64,000 nt of DNA from Thunnus maccoyii (lineage: Eukaryota > Chordata > Actinopteri > Scombriformes > Scombridae): assembly GCF_910596095.1 (NCBI RefSeq), contig NC_056534.1:8804990-8868989 (forward strand). Direction: 5' to 3'. The notes beneath the pieces are model-generated. The model saw only the letters and a program-made list of their open reading frames with translations, searched no databases and had not been told where the DNA came from. Positions 27,601 through 38,599 of the stretch are shown here, in pieces (positions within the stretch are counted from its first letter, which is position 1; each line of letters opens with the position of its first letter). The position numbers and the translations under genes were made by a program.

Positions 27601-27619
27601 GGCTGTCATTTCCAAGTGA
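9765..27619 (+). CDS. camsap3: CAMSAP3, microtubule minus-end binding protein
   Basis: Nineteen coding exons: 9765-9900, 15875-16152, 16620-16760, 18496-18582, 18769-18804, 19334-19381, 20496-20634, 20981-21120, 21318-21411, 21541-21592, 21879-21940, 22021-22051, 22227-24702, 24791-24912, 25027-25307, 25403-25502, 26727-26839, 26959-27077, 27290-27619. All have GT-AG borders and the phases join to 1594 codons plus stop. Family features: N-terminal VPEIKPLDQYDF, calponin-homology domain at about residues 226-335 (TRWYWKLVP just before it), FGLDSDVDIVMG, coiled coils near 716-750, 846-875 and 1241-1281, MDDLDKVLR, and the C-terminal CKK domain at about 1455-1580 (KSNKFIIHNALS, HFLILFRDSS, IYKYSSDRK). 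CAMSAP3 caps and stabilises non-centrosomal microtubule minus ends, mainly in epithelia. It resembles CAMSAP3 more than CAMSAP1/2 at both ends. It is longer than the human protein (about 1250 residues), mostly through exon 13. The ATG has good context (gcagccATGG). Confidence 0.95.
11696..12048. mobile_element. GAGCTGCAAC-ended repeat, family B, copy 1
   Basis: Begins agagctgcaactaaagatta and ends cgttgcagctgt, an imperfect inverted terminal match. The interior has AAGCTTCAAATC and AAGAAGCTGCAACCAGC, which recur in the copies at 12324-12519 and 17924-18215, with a fragment in inverse orientation at 63028-63092. Non-coding. Confidence 0.65.
12324..12519. mobile_element. GAGCTGCAAC-ended repeat, family B, copy 2
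   Basis: Starts tagagctgcaacaattagtt, keeps the gattaatcg motifs of copy 1 and ends at ttgcagcccagctct. It is shorter than copy 1, with part of the interior missing. Confidence 0.6.
12570..12857. mobile_element. TTAA-flanked MITE, family C
   Basis: The ends are ttaaagggttgtttcgccca and ggatgaactgaccctttaa, inverted matches of about 25 bases with mismatches. TTAA occurs at both extremes, as expected for a piggyBac-like target-site duplication. No coding capacity. Confidence 0.65.
13280..13362. repeat. (TCTCT)n pentanucleotide microsatellite
   Basis: About 16 perfect tandem copies of the TTCTC unit inside camsap3 intron 1. The strand asymmetry is complete (all pyrimidine on plus). Confidence 0.97.
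14335..14981. mobile_element. TTAA-flanked MITE, family D, full copy
   Basis: Starts ttaaaggggacatgtagata and ends aatatgtccccttta followed by a, so that TTAA stands at both ends and the terminal inverted repeat is about AGGGGACAT. It is 647 bases and non-coding; the open frame 14248-14517 is a by-product. A truncated inverse copy is at 17424-17582. Confidence 0.7.
17424..17582. mobile_element. TTAA-flanked MITE, family D, truncated copy
   Basis: Inverse orientation relative to the copy at 14335. It ends acatgtcccctttaa, and the segment cagacagaggctgaactga matches the complement of the first copy. The left end is lost or unclear. It lies in camsap3 intron 3. Confidence 0.6.
17924..18215. mobile_element. 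GAGCTGCAAC-type repeat, family B, copy 3 with (TAA)n
   Basis: Begins tagtactgcaactaatgatt and keeps aaaagcttcaaattatcaca and gagaagctgcaaccagcaaa from copy 1. A (TAA)n microsatellite at 18010-18049 sits inside it. Confidence 0.6.
18601..18639. repeat. (CA)n microsatellite
   Basis: About 19 perfect CA units starting 18 bases after the donor of camsap3 exon 4. Intronic CA repeats so close to a donor can bind hnRNP L and affect splicing; that is family knowledge, not shown here. Confidence 0.95.
22227..24702 (+). other. camsap3: Giant exon 13 of camsap3 (disordered linker and coiled coils)
   Basis: This 2476-base exon encodes residues of about 415-1240, just over half the protein. In order it shows the conserved SRPLSAVTF and FGLDSDVDIVMG segment, GELPTIEEALQVVH, a long Ser/Pro/Gly-rich part, MTSFAERRNNRRR, a coiled coil (LEEKRKSIEAQKRRIEAIF), a Glu/Lys block, a second coiled coil with a Gln run, a Lys-Thr-Pro repeat at 23625-23760, TRVLTPTQNVDTLPHLRR and an acidic Ser-rich end. 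The linker between the coiled coils is where the extra length relative to the human protein sits. Confidence 0.9.
25660..26640. repeat. Repeat-rich part of camsap3 intron 16
   Basis: The left part has aaatttgataaaaatattcatggtcc followed by repeated gctaatatgctaaatg motifs, a type also seen inverted at about 60040-60360. The right part from about 26326 has attttggaaaatatgcttatttgctt, which recurs at 38600-38905, 56645-57140 and 62480-62945. No exon between 25502 and 26727. Confidence 0.5.
26950..27590 (+). other. camsap3: CKK domain exons of camsap3
   Basis: Exons 18 and 19 carry the CKK fold, the domain that recognises microtubule minus ends in the CAMSAP/Patronin family. Conserved blocks are FKSNKFIIHNALSRCCLAG, VNETQKNKI, NHFLILFRDSSCQFRGVY, GPRTISSTQVESIYKYSSDR and MSVDAFTIPSHLW. 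The end of the protein is a short Gly-rich then Lys/Ser tail (SITKKAVISK). All core segments are intact. Confidence 0.9.
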
Positions 27620-29279
27620 GGGACACATCATTAAAGAATCACTCTGTAATTATCAAAAAAAACTAGTAAATCATAAAAAAACTGTTGCATACATACACAG
27701 CGTACCTCTCTTGCCCGTGGATTTTTAGTAGAAATACATGATATTAACATTTACTTGTACTCCCCTTAATGTGCATGAAAATGTTAACAGCACAACTTGC
27801 TTTTCCTCAAGAAACAACACTCAAATCCTGTGTACAGAGGAAGGTTTGCACAATGAAAAGTTACTTTTAAAAAGTCTCATTACTTATACTTTCATTGTTT
27901 GAAGTAAAAATTCGAAAAATTACTTTTTTTTTCTGTCAGAAGAAAAGGAAACATTAATAAGTTGTTTATTGAAAAACACTGACTTTCATAAGACATATGA
28001 TTACTGTCTGTTCCCTCTCTGGTTCTGTAGACTGAAGTCCTCGAGTAGAGTACCAGTTTTATACATTAAGCCAAACAGAGAAAATGCCTTCTTGTGTCAG
28101 AGTGACTGGCGGGACTTTTATTTTATACAACGTTCAACTTTAATTCTACCAACGACTGTCAGTAGGTGGATTAAAAACACTTTTTTTTTTGCTAAATGAA
28201 AGATAGCCATAACGATATGATGCAGAAGTGAACTATAGGACCGTGTCAAAGATCTGTAAATGTGTCAGTGGTTTTCAGAGATGATTACCACAGCATGAAT
28301 GGTCATGTACTGTATGTGGTATAAGCTTATTTCAAAAATAATATCACAGTGAAAACTTGTGGTTTGATGGAACTATGTTGATAATGGGTATACGTATGAG
28401 CATCAGATGCCAATTAAAATAACTTTTGTACACTGAACTAATAGCATATTGAGGATGACCTGTGTCATGCCAAGCTACATTTACAAGTACCTTGATTGTC
28501 GCGCTCTAGGTGGAGTGCACACAGTTAAATTGGTGTGTTTCAGACCAGCATTCATGTATGAAATAACAGACTGGATTAAACTCCGCTGATCAAGCTGTCT
28601 CTCTGTTTCAGTCTTGTCTTTTTTCTCACTCTTACTGTATTGTTCAGTTCTTCCTGGTTTCCGCTCACATGGCCTGTTGTTTCTCTCACACTAATTAATC
28701 AGATCTTGAGAGTAGTTTATGATTTAGTAATGAGCAGAGCTGGCATGAGGAATGAGCAGGGCCCCGATGGCTGCTTCAGCTACAAGGGGGCCCTTAAATA
28801 ATTGAAAATGTGAACTGTTTCGGTTCCTCTGTTCAGTCTTTTGGAAGCTGAGACAGATGGGAGGGCATTTAAAAGGTTTTGGGGACAACTATAATGGTTA
28901 AGACCCACTCGAGGTGAACAAATCGCACAGCATCGCCTCCAACACTTTTTGCTCATCGCTGTGGGTGTATCAACGCTTGTAAGCTAGTGAATAGTTTGCT
29001 CTTTTGCAAACAGTTTAAAAAAGCTCCATTTAACAAGTTATTAGCTTAGCTAAGTCTGTAGTGCCGGAGCGTACAGTGCATTAGAGTCAAGTTATTTAAG
29101 TGATAGTCTCTAAGTACAGTATAGCTAACTAGTTAAAGGGGAAATCTGATAAAAGGATCCAAAATGTTTGAGCCAGCCCTGGATGTGTGTCTAGAGAAGG
29201 GTTTACAACAGCTGAAAAAAAACTTGTCACTCTTCTCTGATGGACAAACTATAAAATGAAAACACTGTTTTAAAACATA
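27620..29279. other. camsap3 3' flank
   Basis: The start is presumably camsap3 3' UTR, with attaaa just after the stop (about 27631) and again near 28414, but no canonical AATAAA that I could choose with confidence. The remainder shows no gene. Confidence 0.4.
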
Positions 29280-30067
29280 GGGGAGAACGGGGTAAATAGA
29301 GTCAGTGGGTAAAATGAGCCACCCCCTTTATCTAGGTAACCATAAACAAAAGTAATCATGTGATCACAGAGTGGTCAGCAAAACAGAGCAAAAAAAAAAG
29401 TGAATTCATCATGTTACTAAATTCATCAGTCTTGTATCTTAATTAAAAAAGATAGTTTTTGGACATTATTACATGTTAATTTAAGTCAATGTAAGCTACA
29501 AAACAAGGTCCTAAACTTAGCATAACTGTGGATCTGAACCACTGTGTGAAACAGTTTTGTCAAAATGGAGGTTATGGGGTGAAACGTGCCAGTGACATTG
29601 GGGCAAGTTCAGTCAAAGGCTCAATTTACCCCCAAAAATATTCTCTGATATTCTAGAGACTAGAGACCCTGTTCATGTTAATGTTTGATCACTGTTACAA
29701 GTGCTACAATGTTGATGAATAAATACCTAATTGTTGATTGATGTTAAGTTTAAGCCACACACAAACATGCTGTACATACAGATGGATGGCACATTAAAGA
29801 AAAAGCCAGCATAAAGTGTCTTAGTAAGTAATTTTTATATCAGTTTTTATATCATTTTACCCCTAACTTGGGGTAAGTTGTGCCATTGGACTAACTTTTT
29901 TTGATGGGTCATTGTTCTAAAACCATAATTAGATAACTTGTTTTAATTTCCATGAGTACACAACAACCTGAGGTATATATAGTTACTATTATTTGAAAGA
30001 AATACACTTTCATTTTGCAGTAAAATCATCAAATGTAAAAAGTGGCTCATGTTACCCCGTTCTCCCC
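29280..30067. mobile_element. Non-autonomous element with GGGGAGAACGGGGTAA ends
   Basis: The ends are perfect 16-base inverted repeats: ggggagaacggggtaa at 29280-29295 and ttaccccgttctcccc at 30052-30067. The 788-base body has no open frame. Inside, variants of GGGGTAAxTTGxGCCA recur (ggggtgaaacgtgcca, ggggcaagttcagtca, ggggtaagttgtgcca), so subterminal and internal motifs echo the end sequence. I cannot assign the superfamily because no clear target duplication is visible. Confidence 0.75.
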
Positions 30068-31323
30068 GATATGTTTTGCATTTCTGTACCTCAGGTTCTT
30101 GTCATTTATCAGATGACTTATACACATACACTGTGTCTATAAAGGGTTGATATCGGCCTGGCCAACTTATCAGTCAGACTCACCAAAGTAAGTAATTTTC
30201 AAATGTCTACACATATGTAGTAGCAAAAAAATTGAAGGGTGTGCTCTGAAAGTAAATTTAATCCAAACCTTTAAATAATACACTGAGCCCAACAAGAGTT
30301 TGGGATGGATTTTTAATGCACCTTCCTCAGAACATACAATATGTAGCTCAGAGACGCATAGATAGAGAATGACATGTGCTAACTGATGTAATCATTATTG
30401 CATTGGTTGATCAGGCATGATTCTTTGGGATCTTTGAGGCAGTCCAACGACATTTAGACTCTGGGTAGCTTCTGAAATATACTACATGATCACTTGCAAA
30501 CAGTTAGCAGAACACGATCACACCTAGGCTAAAAAATTAAGCTTAGTAATTGTTTTGGACTGACTATCTAGGTATAGATACACAGAAAAGTGAGTCCAAG
30601 TTTTAACCTTATGGCAGAACTGAGTTAGGACACTATTTTCTACAGTGTGCAAAAATCTAATTATTTATATCCTTTAAGACCTGACAAAAATGTTGAGTGT
30701 TAAGGGTTTTAAAACTTAAACTGTGAGAATAAACGTCAAACTTCAGCACATTACTGCCTCCAACTGTTAAGACTCTTTACAGTCAGCAGAAATGTGTTCA
30801 GATCACTGCTGACCTCACGTCACAGTGTTTGTATCCACCGTGTGCTGCTAGAACACCAGATGCAAACTTTATGCAACTCTATTGCAATCGATATGGCCAA
30901 TTCGTTTACAGGCACTTTTGAGCATAAAATAGGAGTGGGTTGATTGGATTCAGGATAAAAATTACATTTGGGAATTTTGTAAATTATATAGAACTTTACA
31001 GTATCAGTACGTAGGTTTAAGGCCACACCACAAAGATCCCAGTGAATAATCACACTTAATTTATAATGAATCACCAATATGCTGCCACATACAGTATATC
31101 ATGAAAATAAATGACGTGAAGCTAAACAGAGAGCAGAAGCTTGTAGGATGTTATGGCTGGAAAGTAGCAACAGAGAAAGTTTACAGAATCACTGATTAAC
31201 AGCATCAAACTCCATTTTCAAGAGTAGCTAGAACACAGTAAGATCAAGTTAAGTGTCCTCTGATATAACAGCCCAGTGTAGTTAGTCCCAGTAAACACTT
31301 CACTTATTAATTACAGATAGATT
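30068..31323. other. Intergenic up to the SOUL gene 3' end
   Basis: No gene recognised. Both flanking genes converge here, camsap3 from the left and the SOUL gene from the right. Confidence 0.45.
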
Positions 31324-31329
31324 TTATTT
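31324..31329 (-). terminator. Candidate poly(A) signal of the SOUL gene
   Basis: Minus-strand AATAAA about 415 bases past the SOUL gene stop codon. It is the nearest canonical hexamer that I found. Confidence 0.4.
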
Positions 31330-31743
31330 ATAAGTTACTAAGTTAGCTTTTGGGTTGAACTGATGTTAAAGGGCGTCTCTTCCTGCCTTCAGTGTTAGCT
31401 AGATGAATCAACACAATTACTCTGAATTCTAATTTTTCTAACTAATACATATATTTTACTTAATTCTATGATGCAACAGTATGATAATCTTAGAACGACA
31501 AAGAGGATAGGCATGTGTTTGCTGATACAAGATTGCAGGTGCAAAGCTGTGGTAGAACATATAGTTAAACATTAAGTGCCATAAGAAGGAGTTGGTGTAA
31601 TACACAGGGAGGGAAGAGAACAGCAAGTTCATCTATCACACACATTCACTCATCTTTTTGCCACAACTCTGCAGTTTCCTTTCTATTTATAGCTTCCATG
31701 TTAATATACTTGGAATTGCTGTTTAAATCAAAGGTGCAGGTTT

Positions 31744-34700
31744 CTAGTGAGCGTCATCTGGCTCGACCATAGGATTACTGTCAGCTTGTGTGTCCAGAGA
31801 GCTGTGCGCTGTGCTGTTCCACACGGCAGCGTCACCCTGGGGCTCAAGGGACGGGCTCACAGAGACGGGATCAGAGGAGTTGGTTGTTGGGTCCACCAGG
31901 ATCTGGGCGGTGGTTGGGGCATGGCTGAACGCAGCCTGGGATGGCAGGTGGGATGAAGGACTAGGAGGGGCATCAGACGGCGGGAGAGAGGGTGTGTCAG
32001 AGGGCGTGCCTGAGGAGTTGGATGTTGATGTGTATGAGGACATGTTGGAGGGAGTGACTGAGGGTGAATCAGAGAGTGTGTGTGGGAGAGGGTCAGATGG
32101 AGAGCCTGTGGGTGAGTTGGTCAGAGTTGGCCGAGGTGTGTGTGCTGGGGTCGGTTCTCGTGGATCTGTGCAAACTGGCTCCCCCTCGGCAACATACCAC
32201 ACCTCATTGTGTCTGTTCAGAAGCTTCAAGGGACTACACACAAACACACAAACACACAAACACCCAAACACAAGGAAAGAGTGAGAAAGACAAACATGAC
32301 AGTTAGAAATGCCACTATAACATCTACCAAAACAAAGAACAGAGAAGCTCGGATAACAACACACACAGAGGAAGTGTGACTTTATTCACTGCTCAGGTCA
32401 CCATTACTCCTCTATATCTTTCCACAGCAAATAGTTGGTTGCTGACATCCAGTGAGGCTCAATGTCATTTATTGCATCTTTAAGTAATTTCTGTGAAGAA
32501 TAGAACTACAAGTAATGGTTATTGTTTAAAGTTGATATCATAATTTAGAAAAATAAAGATATAAACTTAAAAAATGTGAGGATGAAGGCACAAACCGTAT
32601 AACAGAGCCTTCACTCTCTGCTAAATTAGTGTAGCAAGCCAGCTAAATAGCCTAGTTCTGCATCACAAAGGTACACACTTAAAAACGTTAATGGAACATG
32701 GGCCAAGCGTCAGGGAGAAGAGAACATTGAATGCTTAAAAAAGAAGCCTATTAAGTATGTATGATAGTTAAAAATAAAATACAAACAGAATTGTGTAAGA
32801 AATTTCATCTGAATTGTCAGTTTTACACAAACGTCCTGCAGGTATTGAGTTCATAATTTAGTTTTATTGTACACTTATTAATTGCTCTGCTCTGTTATTG
32901 ATATACATTGACTAAAATATAAAATATTATAGTCAATACTAAGATTTGTTTGTGGGGAGGTTTAGTTCACACAATGATAAAATAGGTCACCCTACATACA
33001 TAACATGCTAAAAGACTAAGGTTAAAGCCACATGTCCCAGGTAAAAAGTCAGCATCCTCATCAGTTGATGATCCATGTAAAAGACTTGGACATACAGAAA
33101 CAGTTTGTATTGCAGTGTAGTGTAGAGCTAGGTAGTGTTATATGTGCTAAATATAAGATCACACTGTTCATGTGTTGATCTTCAAAAGTTACAGATCAAA
33201 CAAGGATGTGTTTGTCTGTTTATTTTAATACCTGTCATATCCGACTCCATAGTGGTAGCTGTGGTTGTAGGAAGCTCGAACTCTCTCCAGTTCTTTAATC
33301 AGCAGGTGAGCATGTAGCCTGGAGGTGACTGACAGCATCCAGCCGCCATAACTCCTCACATAGACGTCCATCTCTGGCATCTCAGTGAAATAAAGCTGTG
33401 GAGGAGACACAGAGTCAGCGTTAGGGATGCTTACTGCATTAGGGACTTTGCTGTATCACAGTAGAGACTGCAGAGAAGAGAAGCGCAGCAGGTGACACAG
33501 CACAAAATACTACTCCAAACAGATGTGCAAGCACAACCGTATGCAACGTCTGGACCCCAGACGCAAATTAGAAGATGTGAGATCAATGATCAAGATTCAG
33601 AGTTCTTGTAATTGCAATTCAAGGGATAAGATTGGACTTTTTTTAAAATCATTTGAACACAGCATGATATTTTTGGAGACAGTATCTCACAGTAAAACTG
33701 CAGCTCAAGTCTTCACCACAAAGCTGTTATGGTTGCAAGTGAGAAAACTGCCAAAACTGGAATTAGGAGGTTTTTACTGATGAGTATAGCACACAGTTGT
33801 AAAAACTAAGGAAATATATTGTAAGGTTTTCTATATAAAAATTTAACAGATAGTCTTTGAATTTTCCTTATATAATAAACTCAATCTGTTAAAGAAGATC
33901 CAGTATTTTAAACTCAAACTAAGTGCAGGAACAGATGTTTAAATAAATAGTTATTTGAGTCATGTGTGATGAGTTTTAAGTCATTATTTTAATTCAAGAT
34001 ACATTTTGCAGATGGAAAATAAACCCTGAGCTCACAGTTAAGAGCCACCAAACAGAATGAATATTAAAATGAATGTTAACAAATAAACAGAATAAAGATA
34101 CTGCCTTTGGGATGAGAAAACTATTTCCTTAATGTTTGCAATAGTATATGATGACTTAAAAAGATATATTATAACTTAAACCAGTGTCAGTTGTTGAAGT
34201 AAAAGATGAATACGCAACACGTTCTGTATTATTAGCATAATTACTGGATGTAGTCTAATATATTTGGCAATAGCTAATTAAGCTGATGAATGGTTAGTCA
34301 GTCACAGCCACTAATGGAAGCACAGTGCTGAAACATGACTGGACAAGAAGGAAGAAATGATTGATTACAATAAAAGAAAAGTTACAGAGTGCAGTCATTG
34401 TTGGATGTAGACAACTGTAACTGTGAAATTAATTGTCATAAATCATTAAAACATAAAACCCCAGTAGACCAACTGCGAACACTGGACTTAATATATTTAA
34501 GTTATTCATTCTGTGGATATTTATAGACCATCTCAAATGAATGAAATAGATCAAGAATGTAGATTTGCTCAGACTTTGAATAATGGAATCATAAATTGAT
34601 AAACTGAGAACGCTGATACCTTCATGAGCCAGCGATATCTTTCCAAACTGCTGAGAGCAGCAGCGGAGCCAGCTGCACTAAATAGCCTACTTTATATCCA

Positions 34701-35021
34701 TCAATGGTCTTTATTGATCTTGAAACAAAAATCAACGATCGAATTACTCACAGGCACCGGGGAGATAAAAGCGTTTGACCTCATGACAGACAAGGGCAGC
34801 TAACCAAAAAAAATGAAATCGCCACGTCTCTCTGCACCCGTCGGGCTCAGCTCACCTTGTCGTTGGTGGGTGCGGGCGGCTTGTCCTGATAGGCTGCGGG
34901 CAGCGGGAAGTTGAGTGTGTAAATAGCTGGCTCCCACATCTTTGTCTCCTCGGGGATCTTGACCAGGACAGGTGCGGTCATTTCCATCTGGACGCCTGCA
35001 GAGGACACATACAGACACAGG

Positions 35022-35057
<36 letters not shown>

Positions 35058-35214
35058 ATGAAATGAATCTCCACCTCTGTCCCGTCTTTACCTCCTTCAT
35101 TGGTTCCGGTGATGTACTGGAAAAGTCTCCTGAAGGCCATAGCTGCTCCCACTCCCATGAAATAGGCCTCAGCATCTGTAGATACCCAGCGAGTGGGGCT
35201 GTAGTGTCGCACCT

Positions 35215-35248
<34 letters not shown>

Positions 35249-36880
35249 TGGGGAAAAGAGAACCAGACAGTGTGAGAAATAAGAGCTTGATGCGCATGTA
35301 AAGTGTGTTTGAGTGCTAGTTGACAGTTTCACTCACCTCATATTCATCTGTTTTGCAGACCAGCTCATACTCAAGACACTCCTTTGACTCAGTGCAAAAG
35401 CTGGTGTTGGTACTCGGTCTATAACAGAGTGATTTTTAATTCAGTACATGGCCAAAAGTATGTGGACAGGATTTTTTTTTTTTGGTCTGGGGCAGCTTTT
35501 CATGATTTCAGCTAAGCTAAATAATAAAATATATTTATAGCACTTTTTTAAAACAGAGGTCACAAAGTGCATAAGGGGACAGAGAGAGACAGAAAAGATA
35601 ATTTATTAAAATATATATGATAATGTATAACCCACTAAGTAAAAGGAAAAAGAAGAAAACAAATGGGTTTTAAGATGCTTTTAAAGGATGTGCACTGATT
35701 TGGATTCCCTGATACTTAATGCGAGGCTGTTCCAGAGTTCAGGGGGCAACAACAAAAGCAAAAGCATGATCACCTTTAGTTTTCAGCCTTGACCTTGGAA
35801 CAACCAAAAGTCCCTTCTCTGATGACCCGAGGCTCCTCCCAGTGGTCAGCGGGCACAACAACTACCTGACCTGACCACGTGATGCTTTGTATGTCAAAAG
35901 TAAAATGTAATATCCGTATCAACTTCACTCATGCTATTGTGGGAGCGGATCTCTGCGGCCAGGTTCCAAAATCTTGTGGAAAGCCTTTCCCAGAAGGGAG
36001 GAGGCTGTTATTGCAGGGTAATAATGTGCAGTGTTAATACTTTCAGCCTTGAAGTACATCTATATCCCTCTATTTATGTATGTCGACTTACCCAACGCTT
36101 CCTTCAACTGAGACCACTAAGGCCAGCATCGCCAAGACTGGGATGAAAGCCCTGAGGAAGGACACACACACACACACATATCATGCTTCCTCATTTAAAC
36201 TACATTTAGGATTGTCAAGTTGTAGCAGGGATAAACACAGCCACAAATATCCAAATGAATAAGAAACAAGAAAATAAATGAGTCTGTGTTCAAGCTACTA
36301 GGCAAAGGCAAGTGTTTTGAGACTGTATTCACAAAAAAGAGAACATATATTTACATAAGAACAATATTTTAGTTAATATTGTGCAGTGAAAAAAGGATTT
36401 TAAAAAAAATCTTTAATCTTGTTTGACTGGCAGATTTTTAAAAAGCTTTGAGTGTGTATGTGCCAGTATGCGCCTCGGTGTGGTGCATTGCACTGCAGAG
36501 ATGAAATGGGACACGTTTTCCTGCTCTTTGAGGGGAGAGAGGGAGAGATGTGCTGCATCATGAAGCTCTGTTCTTCACAAAAGCAAAGACGTTTTGAGGT
36601 CATGAAACAACAGCGTTCAGTAACTCATCACAACCGCATTATAGTCTTTTGATATTAGAACTTATAAGCAAACACCCGATTTAAGACTCTAAAAGGAAAA
36701 AATGAAGGTTAGCCTATTTAAGAATGGGATGAATCACAATCCCTTAAAATGTAGCTCTATTTATATTTCTGCATATCTGTTATAGCAGCTTGTAAAAATA
36801 TTGAGTAAAAAAGCTCAGATTTCCCTGCATGCACGTATAACCGATGGAAAATGACGCAAACATGAACTTTACCTGCCCAT
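31744..36880 (-). CDS. Secreted SOUL/HEBP2-like heme-binding protein with Ser/Thr/Pro tail
   Basis: Seven coding exons on the minus strand: 36873-36880, 36092-36151, 35337-35418, 35092-35212, 34856-34995, 33232-33395, 31744-32233; phases join to 354 residues. The start MGRAFIPVLAMLALVVSVEGSVG reads as a signal peptide, so the protein should be secreted or luminal. Residues of about 30-210 are a SOUL domain: VRHYSPTRWVSTDAEAYFMG, FRRLFQYITGTNEGG, MEMTAPVLVKI, PEMDVYVRSYGGW, RHNEVWYVAEG. SOUL proteins bind heme/porphyrin in members studied; the ligand here is unknown. The last exon then continues for about 140 residues of Ser/Thr/Pro repeats (for example SDTPSLPPSDAPPS), not part of a normal SOUL protein, ending VEPDDAH. 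Cysteines in exon 3 (SFCTESKECLEYELVC) fit a disulfide-bonded extracellular protein. The start exon is only 8 coding bases, chosen because ATGGGCAG|gtaaag joins the signal peptide in frame. Confidence 0.85.
35026..35052. repeat. (CA)n microsatellite in a SOUL gene intron
   Basis: CA repeat on plus; a second one is at 35217-35247 just before exon 4. The two flank exon 4 closely. Confidence 0.9.
35530..35905. repeat. Dispersed repeat with TTTATAGCACTTTTT end
   Basis: Starts atatttatagcacttttttaa, continues with acaaagtgcataagggg, and later reads gggttttaagatgcttttaaa and ctgttccagagttcaggggg. The same leading motif (tttatttgtatagcactttt) occurs at 48108-48130 and 63178-63200, which marks a dispersed LINE/SINE-type sequence. 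Confidence 0.5.
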
Positions 36881-37001
36881 GACGCCGCAGAAAAGTCGCG
36901 AAAATAAGCAGCAGCTATAATCTAACATTCCTTTTAAAATGTCTAACAATCTACTTTTCTGATATTCATCTAAATAATGATACCCGAGAGCTCATACTCA
37001 C

Positions 37002-37260
37002 ATTGTCCCGGCTCCGTGTGTATGTGCGTGTGTGTGTGAGTGTGTGTGTGTCCGTCCTTTCCACCTGCTGAGGGGAGCGCAGGGAGGAGTGTGATGGAGA
37101 CTGCAGTCTGCTGCACACTGACAGGCGCCGGACTGCAGTGAGCACCAGTGTCCGCCTGCCGCTCGCTGGAGGGCGGGGCTGAGCTGCCACCAGGCTGCAA
37201 AACTACTGGACCGATACTGGACAGGTGATACGAGCCTGTTATTGCTGTGAGTTCATCCAC
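37002..37260 (-). promoter_or_regulatory. Possible alternative 5' exon / promoter of the SOUL gene
   Basis: A minus-strand donor (gggacaat|gtgagta) at 36995-37001 follows a locally GC-rich stretch. It would suit a non-coding first exon of the SOUL gene, but the ATG exon at 36873-36880 lacks a good acceptor in front, so it may instead be an alternative first exon splicing directly to 36151. Confidence 0.3.
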
Positions 37261-37384
37261 AGCGCTGCAGCAGTGAGAAGAAAGTCTGACCGAGAATCCG
37301 CCCTCTGTGATGCATCACGCAAATATTAGAGGATGAAGATGAGGAAGTCCCAAATGTATAGACTGCTGCAGTGTTGCTATGAGT

Positions 37385-37615
37385 TTTTCACATCAAGGAC
37401 CCCCATAGAGTGAGATTTTGCCCCAGGGTTCCCCATCTGATAGTATTTTTCCTTTTATATAACAGAAAATGTATGAAACACATGACAAAAATAGTCACAT
37501 ATTCTGTGTTTGTTTTACTTATAGATGGAATTGCAGTAAAAATAAATGATTCCCCTTTTTATTGGGGACCCCCTTAAGGACCCCAGACCCCATTTTGAGA
37601 ACTGCTGGCCTACAG
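37385..37615. mobile_element. Probable hAT/Charlie-like fragment
   Basis: On the minus strand the right end reads ccagcagttctcaaaatggg, like the CAGnGGTTCTCAA termini of vertebrate hAT-Charlie elements, followed by repeated GGGGTCC motifs. The opposite end is degraded. Confidence 0.4.
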
Positions 37616-38092
37616 CTCCTCTGATATGGGCTGTTTATGGTCTACAGTGGCCTGTGTTTAAATAGTTAAGATAATAGAGTACAACAATATTGTATTGTCA
37701 ATGAATTGTTGAATGCATACTTGATTTAAAGAAACACCAATGTTTTGCAATGTTGCATTATCTTTGTGTAGCCTGGTCATTTAGTTTAGGTTTGGTTGAA
37801 GAAGTCTGTCCTGCTTCACTTATGTTAATGTCATTGACAAACATTAATGCAGACTTGATGCTCACTGTGATGGATTAACTCGAGCAAGTTTCCAGAATCT
37901 GTAAGCATTATTTCATTTTGCATTGAAATGAATGGAGACCAGCTGTTGTCTGCATTAGAACAATACATTCAAATACCTAATGGTTTACTAGTTGTGATGT
38001 AAATTATGGTAAATTTTGGGTTAAAACATGTAACCCAAAGTACATTTTTTTATACTGAGTGACCAAATACCCTCTGATACGGAAGCAGTATT

Positions 38093-38093
<1 letters not shown>

Positions 38094-38152
<59 letters not shown>
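38094..38152. repeat. (AT)n followed by (GATA)n
   Basis: About 12 AT units, a short interruption and then five GATA units, in the space between the SOUL gene and gpr108. Confidence 0.9.
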
Positions 38153-38599
38153 GTGAAAGGTAATTGACCAAAAGGAAGGAAAGGTATGATTCATGGCTTC
38201 CTAAGTTGTTGTTTTTCATAAATACCTGATGTACATGAACACATTTTTACTTTGGGGCGGGTATGAAATCAGAGTTATGACTTAAATCTGAGAAAATAAC
38301 CCCTGATGATGTCATCAGGGTCATCTAGTATTGGGGCTTTAAGAGTAAATTTTTCATGGAAAGTCTGTATAACAAACTGGGAATGTGAATTCTGAAAGAA
38401 AATGCCATTTAGCAGGAAGGGATGGTTAAACAAAAATATGCTATAGTTGCATTATGGGAAGTGTAGGGTCCCATTATTTTAGGTCAGGATATATTTATCG
38501 GCCTCTGCTGAATCAATTTTGACCATCTTTTTTAGATGTCTGTTGCGAGTCCTTTATTTATGCAAATGGAAACTGCTTAAATGCTCTTTGAAAGAACTA

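Noticed and set aside
31790..32284. Plus-strand 164-codon frame opposite the SOUL tail
   Set aside because: Antisense shadow of the Ser/Thr/Pro repeat; the minus-strand frame is joined by phase-correct splicing to the SOUL domain.
38004..38219. Minus-strand frame with repeated YLSIYLSIY and YIYIYIY
   Set aside because: Direct translation of the AT and GATA microsatellites.
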